A stretch of 13,484 bases of DNA from Treponema sp. (GTDB taxonomy: Bacteria > Spirochaetota > Spirochaetia > Treponematales > Breznakiellaceae): NCBI GenBank assembly GCA_031273835.1, contig JAISRD010000177.1, forward strand, positions 1-13,484, given 5' to 3'. Of the stretch, positions 7,298 to 13,126 are shown one piece after another. Below the pieces are notes generated by a model, which was given only the letters and a program-made list of their open reading frames with translations, was not told where the DNA came from and did not search any database. Positions within the stretch are counted from its first letter, which is position 1; every line of letters begins with the position of its first letter. Both the position numbers and the translations under genes were made by a program.

Positions 7298-8410
7298 TCA
7301 GAGGGTTTTTTCAAAGTTCTCCATGAATTGTACCAGGGCCTTGACTCCCTCGAGGGGCATGGCGTTGTAGATGCTGGCCCGCATGCCGCCCACCAGTCGG
7401 TGTCCCGCCAGGTTTATCAGCCCCGCGCCGGCGGCCTCCGCCACGAAGCGCTTTTCAATTTCCGCCCTGCGCTCCCCCGCTTCTTCACGGGGGACAAAGG
7501 GGATATTCATGAGGCTGCGGGACTGCTTTTCCACGGGGGAATAAAAGTGCCCGCTTGCCTCAAGGTAATCGTAGATCAGACCGGCCTTGTTCCGGTTCAG
7601 CTCCGCCGCCGCCTCAACGCCCCCCAGGGCTTTAAGCCATTCCAGGACCAGGCCCATAACGTAGATCCCGTAACAGGGCGGGGTGTTGTACAGAGACCCT
7701 TCCTTTGCGTGGATGTCGTAGCGGAGCATGGCCGGGACCCAGGAGGGAGCCCCGCCGATGAGATCCTCCCGTATGATCAGCGCCGTAACCCCCGCGGGCC
7801 CCAGGTTCTTCTGGGCCCCGGCGTAGAGTACGCCGAAACGGGAAACATCCAGGGGCTCGGAAAGGATCGAACTGGAAATATCCGCCGCCAGGGGAACGGA
7901 ACCCGTTTCGGGTATGGAAGGCCATTTGGTACCCACAATGGTGTTGTTCCAGGTGATGTGATAATAGGCGCTTCCCGGCGCCGGGGCCGGCGCTGGGGGT
8001 ATGTAGGTATAGGCCCTGTCCTTTGAGGAAGCGGCGATAACCAGTTCGGCGTATTTGGAGGCCTCATCGGCGGCTTTTTGAGCCCAGATCCCCGTGTCGA
8101 CCAGGGTAACGGTTTTCTTCCCCCCAGCGGAGGGGCTCTCCGGGGCTGCCAGATTGAGGGGTACCATGGAAAATTGAAGGGACGCCCCCCCCTGGAGAAA
8201 GAGAACCCTGTAGTTGGGGGGTATCCCCATGAGTTCCCTGAGGAGGGCTTCGGTTTTTCCGATGATGGCCTTAAAATCCCCGGAGCGGTGGCTCATCTCC
8301 ATAACCGACTGGCCGCTTCCGTTCGCGTCGGCCATTTCGGCGGCGGCCCGTTCCAGTACCGGCAGGGGCAGCATTGAGGGCCCGGGGGAAAAGTTGTACA
8401 CACGTTTCAT
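7298..8410 (-). CDS. serC: Phosphoserine aminotransferase
   Basis: A pyridoxal-phosphate enzyme that converts 3-phosphohydroxypyruvate and glutamate to phosphoserine and 2-oxoglutarate, the step after SerA. The 370-residue length is normal. Visible marks are the N-terminal YNFSPGPSMLP, MEMSHRSGDF (37-46), the phosphate-binding LQGGASLQF (72-80), HITWNNTIVGT (151-161), and the PLP-binding lysine K201 in GAQKNLGPAG. The ATG overlaps the rex stop codon as ATGA, and its strong AAAGGAG ribosome-binding site lies inside the 3' end of rex, so translation of the two is probably coupled. The 51-bp gap to serA keeps both pathway genes on one transcript. serB is not in the window. Confidence 0.97.
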   Translation of the reverse strand: MKRVYNFSPGPSMLPLPVLERAAAEMADANGSGQSVMEMSHRSGDFKAIIGKTEALLRELMGIPPNYRVLFLQGGASLQFSMVPLNLAAPESPSAGGKKTVTLVDTGIWAQKAADEASKYAELVIAASSKDRAYTYIPPAPAPAPGSAYYHITWNNTIVGTKWPSIPETGSVPLAADISSSILSEPLDVSRFGVLYAGAQKNLGPAGVTALIIREDLIGGAPSWVPAMLRYDIHAKEGSLYNTPPCYGIYVMGLVLEWLKALGGVEAAAELNRNKAGLIYDYLEASGHFYSPVEKQSRSLMNIPFVPREEAGERRAEIEKRFVAEAAGAGLINLAGHRLVGGMRASIYNAMPLEGVKALVQFMENFEKTL

Positions 8411-9090
8411 AAAAACTCCTTTCGTTTTTCGTTGTCCTGTATATGGACCGCCAGGGCCCGCAGTTCGTCGGTAACATATACGTTCCGGACCGCTATGCCG
8501 GCGGGCAGTTTCAGCGCCGCGGGGGCAAAGCTTACGATGCCCCGTATACCCGAGGCGGCGCAGCGTTCCGCCGCCCCCTGGGCCGCCTCGGCGGGCACGC
8601 AGAGCAGGGCAATCTCAAGCCCCAGGCGGCCCGCCACTTCGGCCATTTTATACGCGGGGAACAGGGGAACCGGCGATTTGAGTATCTCCACCCGGTTTAC
8701 GTTGGTGTCGAACCCCGCGGCAAGCTCAAATTCCCCGTAATCCAGGGGGTCCGGGCCTGCGGCGGCGTTCAGGTAGGCTGAACCGAGCCTCCCCAGCCCT
8801 ACGACGCAGAATTTCCGGCGGCGGTCCAGCCCCAGGGCCCTGCGTATGGCCCCCCCCAGCACTTCCGGGCTGTAGCCCGCGCAGCTTCCCACCGCCCCGG
8901 CCCCGTCGGCCGGCCCGGCGGAACCGGAGATCAGGTAGGAAATGTCCTTGCGTATCGTTTTCCGGGGCAGGCCGCTGAGGGCTTCCAGTTCCGCCGAGGT
9001 AAGGGCCCCGCCGCCGCCGGGTACCGGCCCCGTTTCGAGTAAACGCAGTATTTTAAGGAGCCGCTCCCTGGCGGCCGCCGGAATACCCAA
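8407..9090 (-). CDS. rex: Redox-sensing transcriptional repressor Rex
   Basis: Rex binds DNA when NADH is low and releases it when NADH rises. The 227-residue protein has a winged-helix domain (about 1-85; LPRKTIRKDISYL at 41-53 is the recognition region, then AGYSPEVL) and a Rossmann domain with GLGRLGSAYL (98-107), AGFDTN with D128, and VPAEAAQ (165-171). Between SYL and AGY, the family's short wing (roughly FGxxGxGY) is replaced by a longer Gly/Ala-rich stretch (54-71), an unusual feature. The start is a TTG at 9090, chosen because GGGGAG sits at the right distance and no other start lies upstream in frame. A promoter and a perfect Rex operator precede it, so it almost certainly represses itself along with serC and serA. 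Confidence 0.92.
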   Translation of the reverse strand: MGIPAAARERLLKILRLLETGPVPGGGGALTSAELEALSGLPRKTIRKDISYLISGSAGPADGAGAVGSCAGYSPEVLGGAIRRALGLDRRRKFCVVGLGRLGSAYLNAAAGPDPLDYGEFELAAGFDTNVNRVEILKSPVPLFPAYKMAEVAGRLGLEIALLCVPAEAAQGAAERCAASGIRGIVSFAPAALKLPAGIAVRNVYVTDELRALAVHIQDNEKRKEFL

Positions 9091-9125
9091 TTCCGCTCCC
9101 CTTTCCCCCCGATCCCAAGGACGGC

Positions 9126-9141
9126 TGTGAAATATTTCACA
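9126..9141. promoter_or_regulatory. Rex operator
   Basis: TGTGAAATATTTCACA is a perfect 16-bp palindrome that matches the known Rex consensus (TTGTGAAATATTTCACAA type). Its edge overlaps the last base of the -10 box of the rex promoter and it covers the likely transcription start, a classic repressor position. Rex bound here at low NADH would block transcription of rex, serC and serA. Confidence 0.88.
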
Positions 9142-9169
9142 CCTTAGCAGAGATAAAAGGATCTGTCAA
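9141..9169 (-). promoter_or_regulatory. Promoter of the rex-serC-serA operon
   Basis: On the minus strand a perfect -35 TTGACA (9169-9164) is followed after exactly 17 bp by TAAGGT (9146-9141). The -10 matches only 3 of 6, offset by the consensus -35. The transcription start would fall near 9134, inside the Rex operator, leaving a leader of about 45 nt that ends in the GGGGAG ribosome-binding site. Confidence 0.75.
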
Positions 9170-9184
9170 TCGGTCGGTTTGAAG

Positions 9185-9296
9185 AAAATTCAGAATAACC
9201 ACAGACCTTGCAGACCCTCACAGACTCGTTGTTTGAAGGCTTCTTTCTTCTTTGTTCGCGTGGTTCATGAGGTCTGTGTTAGAATTCCTGAATTTT
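9185..9296. repeat. 112-bp inverted-repeat element containing TAACCAC motifs
   Basis: AAAATTCAG (9185-9193) and CTGAATTTT (9288-9296) are exact inverted ends. Inside them, CACAGACC (9200-9207) is inverted as GGTCTGTG (9271-9278), so the arms pair over about 23-26 bp with small gaps. The interior carries repeated CAGAC units and, on the minus strand, AACCACGCGAACAAAG (9265-9250). It lies between the toxin gene stop and the rex promoter. It may be a MITE-like or palindromic intergenic repeat; a terminator role for the toxin gene is also possible. Confidence 0.55.
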
Positions 9297-9303
9297 GCTG
9301 GAT

Positions 9304-9522
9304 TTAATTGTGTTCATTAAAATATTCCTGGGTTACCTGCAGCTGGCGATACAGTATTTCCCTCCACAGGTGATTATGAATTTCCCCTGACCCCATTGAT
9401 ACTCTTGTCCTGCGGATATTGCCGTTCTCATCAACTTTACGATAAAAATAATGGCCGGTCTTTTTGTATAACTCCCAGCCGTCTTTTTCGCAAAACCGTT
9501 TTAGTTGTTTCCAACTTGGCAT
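9304..9522 (-). CDS. HicA-like toxin
   Basis: A 72-residue basic protein resembling HicA mRNA interferases, which have a small double-stranded RNA-binding-like fold. It shows the typical layout: KQLKRFCEKDGWELYKKTGHYFYRK, with H24 at the position of the catalytic His, then VSMGSGEIHNHLWREIL, aligning with the family's VPxHSGEI...LxxIL segment. It overlaps the end of the upstream antitoxin gene by 22 bp, a usual arrangement for coordinated synthesis. Local base composition is clearly lower in GC than the surrounding core genes, pointing to lateral acquisition. Classification as a HicA relative is likely; activity is not shown. Confidence 0.75.
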   Translation of the reverse strand: MPSWKQLKRFCEKDGWELYKKTGHYFYRKVDENGNIRRTRVSMGSGEIHNHLWREILYRQLQVTQEYFNEHN

Positions 9523-9926
9523 ACGAGCATATCTCCCAGTGTTTTCGCGTCGTTGATTATCAGTGCTTTGAGTATATACGGCAGGTGTTTTTTACGGTTT
9601 GGTGCGGCATTCCAGAACCGGAACTCGTTAAAATACTCCTCCGCATAGTCGAGGATTGCCCGGCCCATGGCGAGGCGGGCGTTTGTTTCGGTATCGCCGT
9701 TTTCAATCAAATCAATCTCGTTCAGGGAAAGCGTTACCGAACCATCCGTTTCCGTGTACTGTTTTGCGGTAAACCCGTAGGCCTCAAGGATTATATCAAG
9801 CTGTTCAAAACTCGATAAAAACAAATACTCACGGGTTTTCTTGATAAAAAGCGGCTTTTCCCGTATCACACGATCACTGTATTCACTCCACCGGTTCCGA
9901 ACCTCGGTTGCATTGTGCATAATCAT
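9501..9926 (-). CDS. Phd/YefM-like antitoxin with C-terminal extension
   Basis: A 141-residue protein upstream of, and overlapping, the HicA-like toxin gene. Residues about 4-50 (MHNATEVRNRWSEYSDRVIR, then KPLFIKKTREYLFLSSFEQL) have the Phd/YefM antitoxin pattern, normally the DNA-binding and autoregulatory part. Residues about 62-135 (LSLNEIDLIENG, ARLAMGRAILDYAEEYFNEF, APNRKKHLPYILKALI) form an extension that is well conserved in related Firmicutes and spirochaete proteins as I recall them, probably the toxin-binding part. The ATG at 9926 follows GGGGG; a second ATG lies two codons in. This antitoxin type with a HicA-like toxin is a non-standard pairing, since HicA normally pairs with HicB. 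Confidence 0.72.
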   Translation of the reverse strand: MIMHNATEVRNRWSEYSDRVIREKPLFIKKTREYLFLSSFEQLDIILEAYGFTAKQYTETDGSVTLSLNEIDLIENGDTETNARLAMGRAILDYAEEYFNEFRFWNAAPNRKKHLPYILKALIINDAKTLGDMLVCQVGNN

Positions 9927-9940
9927 GAGAACCCCCGATG

Positions 9941-9987
9941 TTTATAGTTTAACAAAAAGTGTACACTATGCCAAGTGTGTACACTTT
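9941..9987 (-). promoter_or_regulatory. Probable operator and promoter of the toxin-antitoxin pair
   Basis: AAAGTGTACAC (9956-9966) and GTGTACACTTT (9977-9987) form a perfect 11-bp inverted repeat with a 10-nt spacer. Each arm contains the 8-bp palindrome GTGTACAC, and the left one extends to AGTGTACACT (9958-9967). The palindrome centres are 18 bp apart, nearly two helical turns, as expected for two repressor dimers on one face. TATAAA (9946-9941, minus strand) is a likely -10 for the antitoxin gene, with the operator covering the -35 region. Autoregulation by the antitoxin is the natural reading. Confidence 0.6.
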
Positions 9988-10093
9988 CACACCAAAGAAG
10001 ACAAAACTTCCCCCCTCCCTTCGTACCCGAAGAGTCCCAACAGTTATTTTTAGCCCGCCTCCACCTCCGCCGCCGGTTAAAGCGCCGCAGCCC

Positions 10094-10122
10094 TTGCCCG
10101 CGGCCCTCCCTTTCTATACAAT
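10094..10122 (+). promoter_or_regulatory. Promoter of hprK, possibly giving a leaderless message
   Basis: TTGCCC (10094-10099) and TACAAT (10117-10122) are spaced 17 bp apart. Seven bases past the -10 lies the A of the hprK ATG (10130), so the transcript could begin at the start codon. No clear ribosome-binding site precedes that ATG, which agrees with a leaderless message. Confidence 0.45.
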
Positions 10123-10129
10123 AGAAGTC

Positions 10130-11119
10130 ATGGACCCAAAGCTTTTTACCGTTTTGGACTTAATCGACATCGATCTTAAGGAGCACAATTCCCTCAATCT
10201 CCGCTGTATAGGGGGGCGGAAGGGGCTGCCCAGGGAGATAACGGTGCCCAATCTGAACCGGCCGGGGCTGGCGATTATGGGGTTCTATGAATCCTTCGCC
10301 TATGAGCGTATACAGGTCTTCGGACGGGGGGAAGTGGCGGCGGTATGCAAGCTGGCGGAGGGGCAAAACAGCGAAAACATCAAAAAGATGTTTACCCATG
10401 AGATCCCCTGCTGTATCTTTACCCACGGACTTTCGCCGAATCGGGGTTTTTTTGAGGAGGCCGAGCGGGCCGAATGTCCCCTGCTGCAGACCGACCTGGA
10501 AACCTCGGAATTCGTGCTCCGCCTGACCCGTATCCTGTCGAATATCTTCGCCCCCCAGAAGAGTATCCACGGGGTATTGGTGGAGGTATACGGCCTGGGG
10601 ATTCTTATCCTGGGGGATTCGGGGGTCGGGAAAAGCGAAACCGCCCTGGAGCTTATCGAGCGGGGACACCGGCTGGTGGCGGACGATGTGGTGGAGATCC
10701 ACTGCGTCAACGGGAATATCCTCATGGGGGCGGGGGCGAACAAGATCATCGGCCACCACATGGAAATACGGGGGCTGGGGATCATCAACATCACCCACCT
10801 CTTCGGGGTCCGGGCGATACGGGACAAGAAGCAGGTACAGCTCGTGGTGGTCCTGGAAGAATGGGACTCCGCCAAAAACTACGACCGCCTGGGCACCGAG
10901 GAACAGTCCGAGGAATTCCTGGGGGTGAGCATCCCCAAACTGGAGGTCCCCGTTAAGCCGGGCCGGAACATTCCCATCATCATTGAGGTGGCCGCCATGA
11001 ACGAAAGGCTTAAAAAGATGGGATACAACTCGTCGAAGGAATTCAATCAGAATATTCTTAAATGGATAGAAAGCGCCCAGACCCGGTCGGTATACTACGG
11101 GCCTGAGGATACGATATGA
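10130..11119 (+). CDS. hprK: HPr kinase/phosphorylase
   Basis: A bifunctional enzyme that phosphorylates HPr on Ser46 using ATP or pyrophosphate and also removes that phosphate. The 329-residue form starting at 10130 (MDPKLFTVLDLIDI) matches normal family length. The N-terminal half (about 1-130) is the non-catalytic domain. The kinase domain has the conserved IHGVLVEVYGLG (H147), the P-loop GDSGVGKS (162-169), ADDVVEI (185-190), and the HPrK signature EIRGLGIINI (212-221). The frame is open back to 9959, but the extra 57 residues are Pro-rich and family-atypical, and a promoter lies between, so the shorter start is preferred. ptsH follows after 12 bp. In treponemes an HprK/HPr pair without sugar permeases is thought to work in regulation only. 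Confidence 0.95.
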   Translation: MDPKLFTVLDLIDIDLKEHNSLNLRCIGGRKGLPREITVPNLNRPGLAIMGFYESFAYERIQVFGRGEVAAVCKLAEGQNSENIKKMFTHEIPCCIFTHGLSPNRGFFEEAERAECPLLQTDLETSEFVLRLTRILSNIFAPQKSIHGVLVEVYGLGILILGDSGVGKSETALELIERGHRLVADDVVEIHCVNGNILMGAGANKIIGHHMEIRGLGIINITHLFGVRAIRDKKQVQLVVVLEEWDSAKNYDRLGTEEQSEEFLGVSIPKLEVPVKPGRNIPIIIEVAAMNERLKKMGYNSSKEFNQNILKWIESAQTRSVYYGPEDTI

Positions 11120-11131
11120 GGCGCCCCTGCG

Positions 11132-11398
11132 ATGTATGAGAGAATAGTTAAGGTGATCAACAGGGCCGGGGTCCACGCCCGGCCGGCGGCCCTGCTGGTC
11201 CAGGCGGCGAAGGATTTCCCCTGCGATATCTATATGGAGCGGGATACGGACCGGATCAACGGAAAGTCGATCATGGGGATCATCACCCTGGGGGCCGCCT
11301 ACGGCGCCGAGATACGGATCATCGCCGAGGGGGAACAGGAAAGGGAAGCGGTGGAGTCCATGGCCCGTCTTTTTGAGACGAAATTTGAGGAAGAATGA
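11132..11398 (+). CDS. ptsH: Phosphocarrier protein HPr
   Basis: An 88-residue HPr. H15 in GVHARPA is the site phosphorylated by enzyme I, and S46 in NGKSIMGI is the site used by HprK; both fall at the canonical numbering. It begins 12 bp after hprK, so the kinase and its substrate are made from one transcript. GAGG about 10 bp upstream is a usable ribosome-binding site. Enzyme I and any EII permease are not in the window. Confidence 0.97.
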   Translation: MYERIVKVINRAGVHARPAALLVQAAKDFPCDIYMERDTDRINGKSIMGIITLGAAYGAEIRIIAEGEQEREAVESMARLFETKFEEE

Positions 11399-11408
11399 GG
11401 GCCTTCCC

Positions 11409-11437
11409 TTGCGGCGTCTTCCGGGCCGTAGTATAAT
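11409..11437 (+). promoter_or_regulatory. Promoter of lexA-holA
   Basis: TTGCGG (11409-11414) and a perfect TATAAT (11432-11437) are separated by exactly 17 bp in the gap between ptsH and lexA. Transcription would start near 11444, ahead of AAGGA and the lexA ATG at 11463. No GAACN4GTTC or CTGTN8ACAG operator overlaps it, so the LexA binding site of this organism is not one I can identify. Confidence 0.7.
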
Positions 11438-11462
11438 CAGGTAAACAACACAAGGAAAAGCT

Positions 11463-12071
11463 ATGAAAGAGCCAACCCAAAGGCAGAAAGAGGTCCTCAC
11501 GTTCATTGCGGAGTATCTCAATATCCACTCCTATCCCCCCACCATACGGGAGATCGCCGACTATTTCTCCATTTCCGTCAAGGGTGCCTACGATCACGTT
11601 TCGGCGCTTAAAAAGAAGGGGCGGATCAAGCTGGGGGATAAGCGGTCCAGGACCATGGCGCTGGTCCGGACCGGGGAAGACCCGGAAAAGGACGGCTTTA
11701 CCAGCGTCCCCATACTGGGGGTGGTGGCCGCGGGGAAACCCATACTGGCGGAGGAAAACTGGGAGGGGACCCTGCCTATCCACGACTCGTTCCTTAAAGG
11801 AAACAAACAGTACTTTGCCCTTAAGGTAAAGGGGGATTCCATGAGGGACGCGGGAATACTCGATAACGACATGACGGTGATTCAAAAACAGAATACCGCC
11901 CGGAACGGCGACATTGTGGTTGCCGTGGTGGACGAGGCGGTTACCCTGAAGCGTTTTTTCAAAGAGGCGAACCGCGTGCGGCTCCAGCCGGAAAATCCCG
12001 ACTATAACCCCATTTACACCCGTGATATCCGGGTGCTGGGCAAGCTGGCCTATGTAATCCGCAGCTGCTGA
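11463..12071 (+). CDS. lexA: LexA repressor
   Basis: The SOS-response repressor, which self-cleaves when RecA is activated by DNA damage. The 202-residue protein has an N-terminal winged helix-turn-helix (about 1-65; TQRQKEVLTFIAEYL, PPTIREIADYFSISVKGAYDH) and a C-terminal protease domain. The cleavage bond is A90-G91 in VVAAGKP, the catalytic Ser is S126 in KGDSM, and the catalytic Lys is K163 in VTLKRF. All are at expected spacing, so the protein should be functional. It has its own promoter and an AAGGA ribosome-binding site, and holA follows after a single base. Presence of lexA is worth noting, as T. pallidum lacks it. Confidence 0.96.
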   Translation: MKEPTQRQKEVLTFIAEYLNIHSYPPTIREIADYFSISVKGAYDHVSALKKKGRIKLGDKRSRTMALVRTGEDPEKDGFTSVPILGVVAAGKPILAEENWEGTLPIHDSFLKGNKQYFALKVKGDSMRDAGILDNDMTVIQKQNTARNGDIVVAVVDEAVTLKRFFKEANRVRLQPENPDYNPIYTRDIRVLGKLAYVIRSC

Positions 12072-12072
12072 T

Positions 12073-13044
12073 ATGCCCCCGGTACAGGAGAAGGCCCCGG
12101 TCCGGGGGAAAAAGTGCTTTCTCTTCCTCGGGCCGGAGCTGGGGGAAAAGCTCGACGCCCTGGAGGGGATACGGGGGAGCCTCCCCCCGGATACGGAGGA
12201 AACCTCGTTCTACGCGGGGGAAACCCCGGTTTCCGCCATGGTCTCGGTTATCAGAAACGGCAGCCTCTTCGCCCCGGCCCGGTTTTTTATCGTCAAAAAC
12301 GCCGAACTCGTCAAAAAGGACGAGGCGGAACTCCTCGCCGCCTGCGTGGAAAATCCCCCGGAACATACCGCCCTGGCGCTGGTTTCGGAGGAAACGAAGG
12401 TCGATAAGCGCCTTGAGGGCGCCGTTCCCGGGGAAAACAGGCGTATCTTCTGGGAACTCTTTGAAAACAGAAAAATCGACTGGGTGGCCTCATTTTTCAG
12501 GCGCGAGGGCTGCCCGATTGACGAAAGCGGGATCAGCACGATCCTCGAAATGGTGGAAAACAACACCGACGCCCTCAGGCGGGAATGTTCCCGGCTGATC
12601 CTGTTTCTGGGGAAGGACCGTACCATCACCGGAAAGGACGCGGAGGACTGCCTTTCCCATACCAGGGAAGAATCGGCCTTTACCCTCTTTGCCTGCCTTG
12701 CCCGGGGGAAGCTTTCGCGGAGCCTGGAAATCATGAGGAACCTGCTGGGGGCCAATGAAAGTTCCACGAGGATACTGGCGACCCTGGTCTGGTGTTTCCG
12801 CAAGTTCAGGGACTATCTTGCCCTGGCGGCGTCGGGGAACAGTAGCGACTGGGAGCTGAAAAAAATAGGCCTAGGTTCCCTGAAGGTCCGTTCCGATTAT
12901 ATCGAGGCCGCCAAACGCTGGCCCGGCGCCGGCGGCCCCCTGGCCCTGCTGGGCGAATATGAATACCTCCTCAGGTCCTCCGGCGCCGCTTTGGAGGAAC
13001 TGCTGCTGGATAAACTTATCTATTCCCTCGTCCGGGGAAAATAA
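12073..13044 (+). CDS. holA: DNA polymerase III delta subunit
   Basis: The clamp-loader subunit that opens the beta sliding clamp. The 323-residue protein shows the HolA layout: an N-terminal domain with ARFFIVKNAELVKKDEAELL (76-95), a central NRKIDWVASFFRREGCPID stretch, the VENNTDALRRECSRLILF helix typical of the family, DAEDCLSHTREESAFTLF, and a C-terminal helical collar ending ALEELLLDKLIYSLVRGK. Similarity in the N-terminal 70 residues is low, as is usual for HolA. It starts one base after the lexA stop and has no promoter of its own, so its expression is likely tied to lexA. No terminator is evident downstream. Confidence 0.88.
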   Translation: MPPVQEKAPVRGKKCFLFLGPELGEKLDALEGIRGSLPPDTEETSFYAGETPVSAMVSVIRNGSLFAPARFFIVKNAELVKKDEAELLAACVENPPEHTALALVSEETKVDKRLEGAVPGENRRIFWELFENRKIDWVASFFRREGCPIDESGISTILEMVENNTDALRRECSRLILFLGKDRTITGKDAEDCLSHTREESAFTLFACLARGKLSRSLEIMRNLLGANESSTRILATLVWCFRKFRDYLALAASGNSSDWELKKIGLGSLKVRSDYIEAAKRWPGAGGPLALLGEYEYLLRSSGAALEELLLDKLIYSLVRGK

Positions 13045-13052
13045 CAGTCAGA

Positions 13053-13122
13053 TTAACCGCGAAAAGCACCAGGGGAAGAATGAGGAATATTTAACCACGA
13101 AAAACACGAAAAGCACGAAAAG
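13053..13122 (+). repeat. TTAACCAC elements with 9-bp tandem CACGAAAAG units
   Basis: TTAACCGCGAAAAGCACC begins at 13053, and a second copy, TTAACCACGAAAA, begins at 13091. The second runs into three CACGAAAA units starting at 13096, 13105 and 13114, period 9 bp. The same core appears at 319-330 and twice inside 9196-9269. The array lies directly after the stop of the GxxExxY gene and between two convergent genes. It is a dispersed intergenic repeat, not a CRISPR: the units are too short and have no spacers. Confidence 0.7.
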
Positions 13123-13126
13123 CGGC

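Noticed and set aside
9959..10129. 57-codon N-terminal extension of hprK in frame from an upstream ATG
   Set aside because: It is Pro-rich, unlike any HprK, overlaps the toxin-antitoxin operator, and a promoter lies within it. The 329-residue start at 10130 fits the family.
11399..11462. SOS box upstream of lexA
   Set aside because: No GAACN4GTTC, CTGTN8ACAG or TTTGN5CAAA palindrome is present, and the uvrC upstream region shares no motif with it.
10160..11521. 453-codon open frame on the minus strand opposite hprK, ptsH and the lexA start
   Set aside because: It is the mirror of genuine GC-rich genes; the product is low-complexity, has no family features, and spans three real genes.
13091..13122. 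Tandem CACGAAAAG repeats as a CRISPR array
   Set aside because: Units are 9 bp with no spacers and no cas genes nearby.
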